Below, piece after piece: positions 25,099 to 33,336 of a DNA stretch of 64,000 nucleotides (position 1 is its first letter; every line of letters starts with the position of its first letter). The notes beneath the pieces are model-generated. The model was given only the letters and a program-made list of their open reading frames with translations. It had not been told where the DNA came from and ran no database searches. The stretch comes from Pseudaminobacter soli (ex Li et al. 2025). GTDB lineage: Bacteria > Pseudomonadota > Alphaproteobacteria > Rhizobiales > Rhizobiaceae. The translations under genes and the position numbers were made by a program. The DNA lies in assembly GCF_029892515.1 (NCBI RefSeq), contig NZ_JARXVF010000001.1, forward strand, positions 1,302,001-1,366,000, written 5' to 3'.

Positions 25099-26325
25099 AT
25101 GGGCATAAATCCCATCCAGCACCTTTCCCACAACGACCCGATCGACGCGCTCGTGGCGGCCCACCGCCCCGGCCATGGCCTTGCGCGGGCTTTCTACAGC
25201 GACCCGGCCATCTTCGAGCGCGACATGGAGCGCGTTTTCCATCGCCACTGGCACTGCCTGGCGCATGAAAGCGTGATCCCCAATCCGGGCGACTTCGAGC
25301 TCTTCAAGATCGGGAACGAGGCGATCATCCTGTCGCGCGGCGCGGACGGCACCATCCATGCCATGCTCAATGTCTGCCGCCATCGCGGCGCCGAGGTCTG
25401 CACCAAGCCCAAAGGCAATGCAAAATTCTTCGTCTGCCCCTATCACGCCTGGACCTATTCCAATGACGGCAGCTTGCGCGCCGCGCGGCTGATGCCGAAG
25501 GACTTTGACCGCTCGGCGCATGGGCTGAAGAAGATCCATGTGCGCGTCGCCTCGGGGCTGGTCTTCATCTCATTCGCCGAAAAGCCGCTCGACTTCGATC
25601 CGATCGAGCAAGCGCTGCGCGCCAGCTGCGGCCAGTATGGCTGGGGCGAGGCCAAGGTCGCGCATCGCGAGACCTATGCCATCGACTCCAACTGGAAGCT
25701 CGCGGTCGAGAACTATGTCGAGTGTTACCATTGCGGCCCGGCGCATCCGGAATATTCGCAGACGCACGCGCTGGAACAGCCGCTGGAGATGATCGAGAAG
25801 CTGAACGCGGCGATGGAAGCCCGCACCTGCGCGCTGGGCGTCGAGGTCGTCAGCGGCAACCATTGGCAGAATTCGGCCGGCGGCCAGGAAGCGATCCACA
25901 CCTTCCGCTACGCCCTCTATGACGGCGTCTCGACCGGAAGCCAGGACGGTTCGCCGGTGGCCCCGCTGATGGGCCGCTTCACCGCCTATGACGGCGGCGT
26001 CACCTCCATCCATCTCGGCGGCACGACGTTCCTGGTCTGCTATGCCGACCATGGCATGATCTACCGCTTCATCCCCAAGACGGTCGACAGCTGCGAGATG
26101 GAGCTGATCTGGCTGGTGCGCGGTGACGCAGAAGAAGGCCGCGACTACGACTTCGACAAGCTGACCTGGCTGTGGAAGGTGACCACGGAAGAGGACAAGA
26201 AGATCATCGAGCACACCGCTCGCGGTGTCGCCTCGCGCTTCTTCGAGCCCGGCCCGATCGCGCCGATGGAGCACAACGAGCTGCGCTACATCAACTGGTA
26301 TCTCGACGAGATCAGCCGCCCCTGA
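25099..26325 (+). CDS. Rieske non-heme iron oxygenase, alpha subunit (GbcA/choline-type demethylase-like)
   Basis: Ring-hydroxylating-type oxygenase of 408 aa. The Rieske 2Fe-2S ligands are C93/H95 (CRHRGAE) and C113/H116 (CPYHAW). The mononuclear iron site is in NWKLAVENYVECYHCGPAHP with H211 and H216. This layout and length match the GbcA/stachydrine-type demethylase and dicamba-like branch, which oxidatively remove N- or O-methyl groups, rather than classic aromatic dioxygenases with a beta subunit. No reductase or ferredoxin gene is adjacent, so electrons must come from elsewhere. It is the main enzyme downstream of the cobalamin riboswitch. The substrate is unknown. Confidence 0.85.
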   Translation: MGINPIQHLSHNDPIDALVAAHRPGHGLARAFYSDPAIFERDMERVFHRHWHCLAHESVIPNPGDFELFKIGNEAIILSRGADGTIHAMLNVCRHRGAEVCTKPKGNAKFFVCPYHAWTYSNDGSLRAARLMPKDFDRSAHGLKKIHVRVASGLVFISFAEKPLDFDPIEQALRASCGQYGWGEAKVAHRETYAIDSNWKLAVENYVECYHCGPAHPEYSQTHALEQPLEMIEKLNAAMEARTCALGVEVVSGNHWQNSAGGQEAIHTFRYALYDGVSTGSQDGSPVAPLMGRFTAYDGGVTSIHLGGTTFLVCYADHGMIYRFIPKTVDSCEMELIWLVRGDAEEGRDYDFDKLTWLWKVTTEEDKKIIEHTARGVASRFFEPGPIAPMEHNELRYINWYLDEISRP

Positions 26326-26346
26326 TCCCGGGCGAGCAAGTTATTG

Positions 26347-26384
26347 GCGGCCGGCGCGTTCGAAAAGAGGCGCTGGCCGCTTTC
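26347..26384 (+). terminator. Probable terminator of the Rieske gene
   Basis: Hairpin with arms GCGGCCGGCGC (26347-26357) and GCGCTGGCCGC (26370-26380), one mismatch, followed by TTTCGT. It lies 20 bp after the oxygenase stop. Confidence 0.65.
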
Positions 26385-26617
26385 GTATGATTGGGACTCT
26401 CAATGGCGGCAGCTGACTGACACTTTCTCAGCCGGCAAATAGTCGATCCGAACCGCAACAAACGCCAAACGCTTGACGTTCGCAGCAAACGTTAACCACC
26501 CCGGGCACCATCAGAAGTTTTATTGCCTACAACCTCTGGACCTCTTCGGACATCGTCCTACTTCAAAGGGCGTTTCTAGTGTCATCTCTTGGCAGAACCC
26601 CAAATGGAGAGGCTATC

Positions 26618-26917
26618 ATGACGTTCAAGTTGCTTTCGATCGCTTCAGTTGCCTTCGGTCTTGCGGTGGGGGCCGCATATGCTCAGACATCGAACGAAGC
26701 CGACCAGACCGCCACGAGCGGCCGGGATATCCAGAATTCCGAGGTCGTGGGTCCGATGTTTGCGGACAGGGAAATGACGAAGATGCGCTCGAAGGAAGAA
26801 ATGAAGGCCGCGTGGGACATGCTCCCCGAGGAACGGCACACCAAGATCAAGGGCGAATGCGCCGACCCGCAGAACGATCACGAAAGGGACTTCTGCGACA
26901 CGATCGGCGGCTTCTGA
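26618..26917 (+). CDS. Small exported protein of unknown function
   Basis: Protein of 99 aa with a clear signal peptide (MTFKLLSIASVAFGLAVGAA, cleavage after AYAQ). The mature part is polar and ends in two Cys (ECADPQNDHERDFCDTIGGF) that probably form a disulfide in the periplasm. The pattern DREMTKMRSKEEMKAAWDML followed by Cys-x11-Cys is seen in several small rhizobial periplasmic proteins, though I cannot name a family. A GGAGAGG site precedes the ATG. It is a single gene. Confidence 0.65.
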   Translation: MTFKLLSIASVAFGLAVGAAYAQTSNEADQTATSGRDIQNSEVVGPMFADREMTKMRSKEEMKAAWDMLPEERHTKIKGECADPQNDHERDFCDTIGGF

Positions 26918-27071
26918 CGCCCGGAGGCTGGCGGGCGGCGGTTGGGCTCCGCCTGCCGGCTTTTTGCCCCCCTATCGCCCGTGGGGCCGGGCGTTCACCC
27001 AGACACTCACGGCACAGCCGGTCCGAGGCCGTCGCATCACGCCTTGTCCGAGCGATCAACGCAGACACGTG

Positions 27072-27980
27072 TCATTGCAGGAATTTCGTTACCGCATCGA
27101 TCGTGGCCGCCGGATTTTCCTCCATCAGCCAGTGCCCCGAATTCGGGATGACCGCTTCCTGCACATTGCTTGCCGCAGAGCGCATGACGACGGCCATCGT
27201 CGAGCCGAATGACTTTTCGCCGCCGATCGCCAGAACCGGCATCTGCAGCGGCCCCTTGGCGAGGAACGCCTTGTTGTCGATCGCGTCCTGGTCAAAAGCC
27301 TTGAACTGTTCGAAACCGGAATGCATGGCGCCCGGCAAGGCGTAAAGCTTGGCATAGTGCTCGCGCGAGGCTTCGTCGAAGTTCTTGGGGTCGGCCGAGA
27401 AATCGTTCCAGAAGCGATCCAGATAGATGCGCTCGCGGCCGGCAACCAGCCGCTCCATATCCGGACCGCCGAAACGGAAATGCCACAGAAGCGGGTTCTT
27501 CAGGACTTCCTCCCAGGGCCCGACGCCCGGCAGCGGCGCATCCATCAGCACAAATTCGGTCACACGATCGGGGTGTTCCGCGGCGAAGGCGTAGCCGACC
27601 ATGTTGCCGATGTCGTGCGTGACCAGATCGACCTTGCCGACCTTCAACGCATCAAGCACACCGGCAACATCGCCACCCTGCGTTTTCTTGTCATAGCCAC
27701 CCGCCGGATGGGACGACAGACCCATGCCGCGCAGGTCCGGAACGATGACGGTATGGTTTTCGGCCAATTTGGCAGCCAGCGGCGCCCACATGTCGCCGGT
27801 CTCGCCGTAACCGTGCAACAGCACCACCGCCGGGCCGGAACCACCGACGCGGACGAAGATTTCCGCCCCGTTGGTCTGAATCTTTTCGGTTTTGAAACTG
27901 GGCGGGAACGGTTGAACCTCGGCCCGGGCCGGGATGGCTGCGAGCAAGGCACCCAACGCGAGCAAGCCGAAGATGCGCAT
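27072..27980 (-). CDS. Exported alpha/beta-hydrolase (epoxide hydrolase/dehalogenase-like)
   Basis: Hydrolase of 302 aa with a Sec signal peptide (MRIFGLLALGALLAAIPARA). The fold is clear: oxyanion motif LLHGYGETGDMW, nucleophile elbow THDIGNMVG with Asp123, and a C-terminal catalytic His in SGHWLMEE. An Asp nucleophile points to epoxide hydrolase or haloacetate dehalogenase chemistry rather than an esterase. Export to the periplasm is less usual for this branch. It lies downstream of the MAPEG remnant, FMN reductase and ring-cleaving dioxygenase genes on the same strand, and may deal with reactive organic compounds. Confidence 0.83.
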   Translation of the reverse strand: MRIFGLLALGALLAAIPARAEVQPFPPSFKTEKIQTNGAEIFVRVGGSGPAVVLLHGYGETGDMWAPLAAKLAENHTVIVPDLRGMGLSSHPAGGYDKKTQGGDVAGVLDALKVGKVDLVTHDIGNMVGYAFAAEHPDRVTEFVLMDAPLPGVGPWEEVLKNPLLWHFRFGGPDMERLVAGRERIYLDRFWNDFSADPKNFDEASREHYAKLYALPGAMHSGFEQFKAFDQDAIDNKAFLAKGPLQMPVLAIGGEKSFGSTMAVVMRSAASNVQEAVIPNSGHWLMEENPAATIDAVTKFLQ

Positions 27981-28153
27981 GGCTGACCTCCTGTTGTGGC
28001 GAGATCCCGCAAAATCTCTGACAAAATCTTTGAAGAACTAGTCCCCCTAACCCCGTCGGGTTCAAAATGTTCCAGAACCTCAGATGCCATGACACAATCA
28101 CCGGACGAGACCGGCGACAGTTGCACGATTGCGCTTGTTGGGAGGCGTCCCTG

Positions 28154-28622
28154 TCAGGCGTGAAGTGCTGCCACCAGCGCCCAAAGGGCCATGAAGATCA
28201 GGATCAGCGAGCCCACGGTCCAGAGCGTGGCGCGCATGTCATGGGTTTGCGCGGTGAGATAGGCCGCGAAATGCAGCAGGCGCGAGACCACATAGCCATA
28301 GAGCAGCCACTGCGCGAGCCACAGCGGCGGGTCGGTCAGGACGAACAGCAGGCCCGCGACCAGAAAGAACGGCAGGTTCTCCAGATCGTTGAGCTGGATG
28401 CGGCGGATGCGCTCGACCCGTTCGTTGGGTTCGAGCTGTTGCGGGTCCGGGTTGGGATTGAGCGCAGTCTTCCGCAGATCTTTCCGGCGAGCGGTAGCCA
28501 CCCTTCTCCTGCGTCATGCGCACGACGGTGAGCCAGGACATGCTGACGGCCTTAAGGATCATCAGCGCGGCGGCAATGACATAGGTCGCAAACAGCGGGT
28601 TTTGCAGGCTTACCTTGTCCAT
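28154..28622 (-). pseudogene. MAPEG-family membrane protein, frameshifted
   Basis: The first 47 codons (MDKVSLQNPLFATYVIAAAL to GGYRSPE) are in one frame. The rest (DLRKTALNPNPDPQQLEPNE to LVAALHA) is in the next frame, and joining them gives a normal MAPEG protein of about 155 aa with four membrane helices. The break is at 28481-28483, where one extra T (A on the coding strand, GAAAGAT) shifts the frame. MAPEG proteins are glutathione-linked membrane enzymes. Either the gene was lately inactivated, or the base is a sequencing error. It sits 117 bp downstream of the FMN reductase gene. Confidence 0.8.
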
Positions 28623-28739
28623 GGATCATCCCCCACGATCCGGAACGGGAAAACCGGCAGGACTAGCGCCGCTGCCGGTTTCCAAACCATACACGAATTG
28701 CCATCGTCGAGCGACGGCTTTCGCCGACGTGACGCCCCC

Positions 28740-29303
28740 TCAGGCGCGGCGGTGGGCAGCGGCAAATTCCGCAAAGCCGCGGATGAATTCCTGCAATTGC
28801 TGGGCCACCTTCTCGTCGGTGAGATTGCCGTTTTCATCGAACACGGTGGCAGCGCGGGCAACGAGCAAGCGTCCGCCGAACCAGGGCTCGGTGCCCAGGG
28901 TGCGCAGCACCGAAAGCCAGGCATTCTGGCTCAGAACGGTGCCAAAACCGCCGGGCGAAGCGCCCAGGACCGCGAAGGGACGGCCGCCGAATACGCGCTT
29001 GATGTCGCTCGACGGACGGCTCAGCCAGTCGATTGCGTTCTTGAAAACGCCGGGCAGCGAATTGTTGTATTCGGGCGTGAAGAGGATCACGCCGTCAGCC
29101 GTCGCAACCAGTTCCTTGAGCTGGACAACCGCCGGAGGGATGCCTTCGCTTGCCTCGACATCGGCGTCAAAAAGCGGAATGCCATGGATCGTCGCGGCAA
29201 CGAATTCGACGCCCGACGGCGCCATGGGCACGGCCGCGCGCAAAAGCGCCGTGTTGTAAGAGCCGCGGCGCAGGCTTCCGGATATGCCAACCAGTTTCGT
29301 CAT
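28740..29303 (-). CDS. NAD(P)H-dependent FMN reductase (chromate/quinone reductase-like)
   Basis: Flavoprotein of 187 aa in the NADPH-dependent FMN reductase family (ChrR/YieF, azoreductase type). The phosphate-binding loop GISGSLRRGSYN and the flavin-contact motif PEYNNSLPGVFKNAIDW are intact. Such enzymes reduce quinones or chromate by two electrons and so avoid radical formation. The ATG has GGAG 8 nt upstream. It follows a ring-cleaving dioxygenase gene by 57 bp, a pairing known from quinone resistance loci, so the two likely act on the same reactive aromatic compounds. Confidence 0.85.
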   Translation of the reverse strand: MTKLVGISGSLRRGSYNTALLRAAVPMAPSGVEFVAATIHGIPLFDADVEASEGIPPAVVQLKELVATADGVILFTPEYNNSLPGVFKNAIDWLSRPSSDIKRVFGGRPFAVLGASPGGFGTVLSQNAWLSVLRTLGTEPWFGGRLLVARAATVFDENGNLTDEKVAQQLQEFIRGFAEFAAAHRRA

Positions 29304-29360
29304 TTAAATACTCCATGCGAATGGCGGCGCGAGGCGGATCAGCGCCCCGCGCCAAGGTCT

Positions 29361-30314
29361 TCAGGCAAGCGGCTTCAAACGGGCTTCGATCGAGCTGCGC
29401 TTGGGCTCGAGGAAGGGCGGCAGCGACAGCCTTTCACCGAGCTTATCCAGCGGCTCGTCGGCCGTGAAGCCGGGTCCGTCCGTCGCGATCTCGAACAGGA
29501 TGCCGTTGGGCTCGCGGAAATAGAGCGAGCGGAAATAGTAGCGCTCCACCTCGCCGCTGGACGGCAAGCGGAAGCTCTCCAGCCTCTCCGTCCATTCGTG
29601 CATATGCTCGATGTCCGGAGTGCGGAAGGCGACGTGATGCACCGCGCCCGCGCCTTGCATGGCAATCGGAAGCCCCGGCTGCACGGCAACGTGCAGTTCG
29701 GCCGCCGGCCCGCCCTCGCCCATTGCGAAGACATGGACATGGCCGTTGCCGTCGGGCGAAGCATGATCGCGCACCTGGCGCATGTTCATCACCTTGGTCA
29801 GCACGAGTTCGGTCGGCCTGAGGTCCGGAACGCTGAGTGTGATCGGCCCAAGGCCGCGGACCTGGTGCTCGGCCGGAATGGTGCTGCCGGCCCAGGGATG
29901 CACCTCGCCCCTGCCGCCATCATCGACGAGCCGCAGCCGCTGGCCTTCGAAATCCTCGAAGTCGAGCGAACGGTAGCCGCCGATCTCGGCGATCTCGCCG
30001 GCCGCAACGCCTTCGGCCTTGAGATGCTCGCGCCACCAGGCAAGGCTGCCCTCGCCCGAAACACGCAGCCCGGTGCGAGCAATGCTGTGGGTGCCGCGCC
30101 GCTCCTGGCCAACCGGCCAGTCGAAGAAGGTGATGTCGGTTCCGGGCGTTGCCTGCCCGTCGGCATAGAAGAGGTGGTAGGCGCTGGTGTCGTCCTGGTT
30201 CACGGTCTTCTTCACCAGGCGAAGGCCGAGCGTCTTGGTGTAGAATTTCAGGTTCTGTGCGGCATTGGCGGTGATCGCCGTCAAATGGTGGATGCCGGTC
30301 AGTTCAAGTGTCAT
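29361..30314 (-). CDS. VOC-family ring-cleaving dioxygenase (MhqO/PcpA-like)
   Basis: Extradiol-type dioxygenase of 317 aa made of two glyoxalase/VOC modules. It opens with [20 protein letters not shown], where the HH pair is the first iron ligand. The second module carries [12 protein letters not shown] (second His) and the last ligand is Glu in [18 protein letters not shown]. This fits the hydroquinone-cleaving MhqO/LinE/PcpA group. It is the first gene of a minus-strand set with FMN reductase and the MAPEG remnant. Hydroquinone or related aromatic cleavage is inferred from family; an inverted repeat upstream may be its operator. Confidence 0.83.
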   Translation of the reverse strand: MTLELTGIHHLTAITANAAQNLKFYTKTLGLRLVKKTVNQDDTSAYHLFYADGQATPGTDITFFDWPVGQERRGTHSIARTGLRVSGEGSLAWWREHLKAEGVAAGEIAEIGGYRSLDFEDFEGQRLRLVDDGGRGEVHPWAGSTIPAEHQVRGLGPITLSVPDLRPTELVLTKVMNMRQVRDHASPDGNGHVHVFAMGEGGPAAELHVAVQPGLPIAMQGAGAVHHVAFRTPDIEHMHEWTERLESFRLPSSGEVERYYFRSLYFREPNGILFEIATDGPGFTADEPLDKLGERLSLPPFLEPKRSSIEARLKPLA

Positions 30315-30414
30315 GTGCGTCTCCTGCCCGTTTTTTGCGGGGTGTTGGGCACAAGATGGCGCTTATCGCCCTGGCCGGCCAGATGGACGGCGAGAGACAG
30401 TCCGTGCTCGAAGT

Positions 30415-30441
30415 GTGGACACGCAAAGGTCGATTGTCCAC
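30415..30441. promoter_or_regulatory. Candidate operator upstream of ring-cleaving dioxygenase
   Basis: Inverted repeat GTGGACA (30415-30421) and TGTCCAC (30435-30441) with a 13-nt spacer, plus a further GGACA half-site at 30447. It lies about 100 bp upstream of the dioxygenase start, so a quinone-responsive regulator could bind here. The regulator gene is not adjacent. Confidence 0.4.
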
Positions 30442-30521
30442 CAAACGGACACCTTTCCAGCCGGCGCGAAGCACTCTATCTTCTCGCTCGTGCCATGGGG
30501 GTGGCCTGCAAGGAGGGGACG

Positions 30522-30686
30522 ATGACCTTGCGCCTGGTTGTACTGTCCGTGCTGATTTCGGGCTTCGCGATCGGCTTTGCGGAGCTCGCGAGGCTGTCCG
30601 CGCAGATCGAATCCACTGCGGCTCCTTGCGCGAAATGGTCGACGCTGAACTGCCGCACGGCGGGGCTCCCCACCTCCCCGCAATAA
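30522..30686 (+). CDS. Small exported or membrane-anchored peptide
   Basis: Frame of 54 codons starting MTLRLVVLSVLISGFAIGFA, a hydrophobic N-terminus that would act as a signal anchor, followed by a short polar part with two Cys (APCAKWSTLNCRTAGLP). It has an excellent AAGGAGGGG site 5 nt before the ATG. It is divergent from the dioxygenase and lies in an otherwise empty stretch. Unknown function. Confidence 0.5.
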   Translation: MTLRLVVLSVLISGFAIGFAELARLSAQIESTAAPCAKWSTLNCRTAGLPTSPQ

Positions 30687-30785
30687 AGTCAGCGATATTT
30701 CCGGCAATTCGACCAGCTATCCCGGCGGGATCATACCGCCGCGCTACGCGTTAAACCGGATCGCAACCGCCTTCCGGAGGGACCG

Positions 30786-31097
30786 ATGAACACCGCCAAC
30801 CTGCAGCTCGAGGGCCTTTACCTCGCCATCGCCTCGATCAACGACGTGCTGGTCAAGAAGGGCATCCTCAGCGTCGAGGAGATCGACAAGGCATTGCGCC
30901 GCGCCGAGGCCAACGCCACCGCCGACGACCACATCATCGACGACATGTCGCCTGCCAACCGCGACGCCGTCTGTTTCCCAATCCGCCTCCTGCAGCTTGC
31001 CAATGGCGGCAGCCTCTCGACCGGCGATCTTCCGAGCTTTTCGGAGCTTGCCAGAATGGTGGCGCAGACCAAGGAACCCTACAACGACCAGATGTAG
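30786..31097 (+). CDS. Conserved-looking protein of unknown function
   Basis: Protein of 103 aa starting MNTANLQLEGLYLAIASIND. It has a helical body (LVKKGILSVEEIDKALRRAE) resembling the small regulatory helices found in tail-less subunits, and then a polar second half (FPIRLLQLANGGSLSTGDLP). A GGAGGG site precedes the ATG. No signal or membrane segment. I do not recognise a family with certainty. The gene is followed by an exported protein gene on the same strand after 116 bp. Confidence 0.6.
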   Translation: MNTANLQLEGLYLAIASINDVLVKKGILSVEEIDKALRRAEANATADDHIIDDMSPANRDAVCFPIRLLQLANGGSLSTGDLPSFSELARMVAQTKEPYNDQM

Positions 31098-31213
31098 GCG
31101 CACGGACGGCAGCCCTTGCCGAGCGTCTTCGGGAGTGCTTTGCTCGCGAGAGTCGCGCGGGGTTCCGCGCGCCCGATTGCATGGCAGGCCCAGACATTGG
31201 CAGAGGCATGACG

Positions 31214-31609
31214 ATGACGACTTTCAAAGCCGCCTGTCTTTCCGGCCTCCTGCTTTCAGCCGCCACCGGCGCCGCGCTGGCCGACCCGCCCCAGGGCCGC
31301 CTGGTCGACGGCGTCTACCACTGCGAGGTCTACACCCTCGGTCAGTTCATCCATCTCGGCGACATCATCATCGAGGGCGACAGCTATCGCGGCCCGTATC
31401 GATTCGGACCGCCGCCGCCGCCCCAGAAATACGAACTCAGTCCCGAGGGCGACCTCACCTGGCTCGGCCCGCTCGGCGGCTTCACCTCGGGCGGCAACTC
31501 GATCGACCTCACCCAGGTCACCGCCAACAGCGACGCGGCGGCGTCCTTCGACATCATCATGCGCGAGGCGAGCGGAAACTTTTCCGCCACCACCTGCGAC
31601 AAGCAGTGA
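31214..31609 (+). CDS. Exported protein of unknown function
   Basis: Protein of 131 aa with a signal peptide (MTTFKAACLSGLLLSAATGA, cleavage near ALADP). The mature domain begins GRLVDGVYHCEVYTLGQFIH and is rich in beta-type alternation, with a Pro run (GPPPPPQ) in the middle and Cys near both ends (YHCE and TTCDKQ), which could pair. Of several close ATGs, 31214 is best spaced from the AGAGG site. Unknown function, probably a small periplasmic beta-sandwich protein. Confidence 0.6.
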   Translation: MTTFKAACLSGLLLSAATGAALADPPQGRLVDGVYHCEVYTLGQFIHLGDIIIEGDSYRGPYRFGPPPPPQKYELSPEGDLTWLGPLGGFTSGGNSIDLTQVTANSDAAASFDIIMREASGNFSATTCDKQ

Positions 31610-31652
31610 ATAAGTGCTGCAGCCAAGCCGCTAGCGCCGGGCCGTCACCCTT

Positions 31653-32210
31653 TCACGCCGCCGACGGCCCCGGATCGTCCGGCCCGCCGTCGAATGGCGA
31701 CAGAAGCTCCCGCTTCGGGCGCAGCGGAACATCGTCGGACCGGTGGACCAGGCGCAGGATCGGCCCGCGCGGCTTGGGCGGCACGCCGCCGCGCTGCAGC
31801 GTGTCGGCTTCGCGCCGCGACGCCTCCGGCTGATAGACCACCTCCTGCACGGTCAGCGTCTCCTCCTCGCCGTCGATGCGGCGAATGGTGATCGACTGGC
31901 CCTCCGCAAGGCCGAGCAGCGCCAGTCCGCGCGGATTGGTGATCGACAGCACCGAGCCGACCATTCCGCGCATCTCGTCATGGGCGACGATGCGGGTCTC
32001 GGCCGGTCCGTCGTCGATGCGGTACGACACGCGGCTGCTGAGCGTGACCACGGTGGGCGGAATGTCGTCGCGGAAGACGACGGTCGCGCCGTCGAGCTTG
32101 CGACGCAGGAGCTCCCGGATCGGATCGTCCCGGCCCAGGCAGCGCTCCTGCATCACTTCGAGAATGGTGTAGTCCTTCGTCGTCAGCTGACAGACATCCG
32201 TGTTCGACAT
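31653..32210 (-). CDS. GreA/GreB C-terminal-domain protein (Rnk-like)
   Basis: Protein of 185 aa. A helical N-terminal part (YTILEVMQERCLGRDDPIRE) leads to the FKBP-like GreA/GreB C-terminal domain (TVVTLSSRVSYRIDDGPAET, SVLSITNPRGLALLGLAEGQ and TLTVQEVVYQPEA). This is the layout of Rnk, which binds RNA polymerase near the secondary channel but lacks the Gre coiled-coil tip. A 45-residue Pro/Arg-rich C-terminal tail is unusual. A second such gene lies directly upstream on the same strand. Confidence 0.78.
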   Translation of the reverse strand: MSNTDVCQLTTKDYTILEVMQERCLGRDDPIRELLRRKLDGATVVFRDDIPPTVVTLSSRVSYRIDDGPAETRIVAHDEMRGMVGSVLSITNPRGLALLGLAEGQSITIRRIDGEEETLTVQEVVYQPEASRREADTLQRGGVPPKPRGPILRLVHRSDDVPLRPKRELLSPFDGGPDDPGPSAA

Positions 32211-32383
32211 GGCAAATCTCCGGCCGCACCGCATCCTGGCGGTTGACGGCCACAAGCGTTTCTCTTGATCGCGGAAGAGTTCCCCTGAGCCGGACGCGTG
32301 TCCGGCGCAGGGGTCACGCTCCTGCGACGAGATTGCCTGCGCGGAAGATCGGGTAATGCCGAACGGGACGGACGATCATGCCG

Positions 32384-32800
32384 TCAGGCCCCGGCGGGAG
32401 CCGGCTGGCGCACTTCGACGATCTCGAGCTCATGGGTGCGGCCGTCGCGCGCGGTCCAGGCGATCGCCTGTCCGGTGCCGAGGCCGATCAGCGCGGTGCC
32501 GATCGGGGTCAGGATGGAGATCTTGCCCTGTGCGATATCCGCATCGCCCGGGAACACCAGCGTCACGGTTCTGGTCTCGCCGGTGTCCGGCTTGTAGGTG
32601 ACGATCGAACCCATCTGGACCACGTCGGCCGGCAGCGAGCCATCCGCCACCACCTTGGCGCGTTCGAGCTCGAGCATCAGTTCCTCGGCCATTTCCGGAT
32701 TGCGGCTTTCCATCGCCTCGGCGAAGGAAAGCAGCTTTGCGTGGTCCGTCGCGCCGATCTTGATGACCGGCTTGCGCTTGTGCTTGATCTTTTCCTGCAT
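32384..32800 (-). CDS. rnk: Regulator of nucleoside diphosphate kinase (Rnk)
   Basis: Protein of 138 aa with the Rnk layout. A short N-terminal helix pair (DHAKLLSFAEAMESRNPEMA) is followed by a GreA/GreB C-terminal domain (VVQMGSIVTYKPDTGETRTV and KISILTPIGTALIGLGTGQA). Rnk binds RNA polymerase and was first found as affecting nucleoside diphosphate kinase levels. It is separated by 173 bp from the 185-aa homologue downstream, so the pair may be a duplication with diverged roles. The ribosome site is weak. Confidence 0.82.
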   Translation of the reverse strand: MQEKIKHKRKPVIKIGATDHAKLLSFAEAMESRNPEMAEELMLELERAKVVADGSLPADVVQMGSIVTYKPDTGETRTVTLVFPGDADIAQGKISILTPIGTALIGLGTGQAIAWTARDGRTHELEIVEVRQPAPAGA

Positions 32801-33336
32801 AATGCACCCAAATGTTGTGACCGCGACGGAACCCGGTCATGGGCTGCGGCGTGCGGCTGCCTAGCTGGCAGTAGTCATTGCTGTTGTTGAAAGCGCCGAA
32901 TTCGCAGACTGAATGCTTGCGAAAAATGCCGTATCCGCCCCACGGCTCGGGGGCGCATGGCAGCCGAGCCGGGGGTTACAATCCCGCGATGGGGCACACC
33001 CGAAGGTAAAAAACGGTTCGAATTTCTGCGGCGGTAGTCATGATGCGAGTGTTCCGAAACTTGACGACAAAGTCAAGCGAAGCCTGCCGAGGTCAGTTGG
33101 AAAGCCCGGAACTCCGCGCTTTTCGGCAAGATCGCGACGCCATGCCGCTGCGTGAGATTCCCGCCCATGTCGAAGCACGCTTGCCGGCTCCCGTTTCGCC
33201 CGGCGCGCCGTCCTGAGCCAGCAAAAAGCCTGTAATACGAGTGTCAAGGTGAGGGTTTAGGAAGGCCGCAGGATCATCAGCGAATCGGCGCCCTGCATCC
33301 AAAGGCGTCGCGCTTCGCCCAAAGAGGATCAGGCCC
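32801..33336. other. Divergent intergenic region, rnk to ugd
   Basis: About 540 bp between divergent genes, with AT-rich patches near 33000-33060. It should contain promoters for both genes. Open frames across it lack ribosome sites and family character. I see no RNA motif or strong hairpin. Confidence 0.5.

Noticed and set aside
28389-30686. Plus-strand open frame of about 765 codons
   Set aside because: It runs antisense through the MAPEG, FMN reductase and dioxygenase genes, all with recognised motifs. Only its last 54 codons, with their own ribosome site at 30522, are kept as a small gene.
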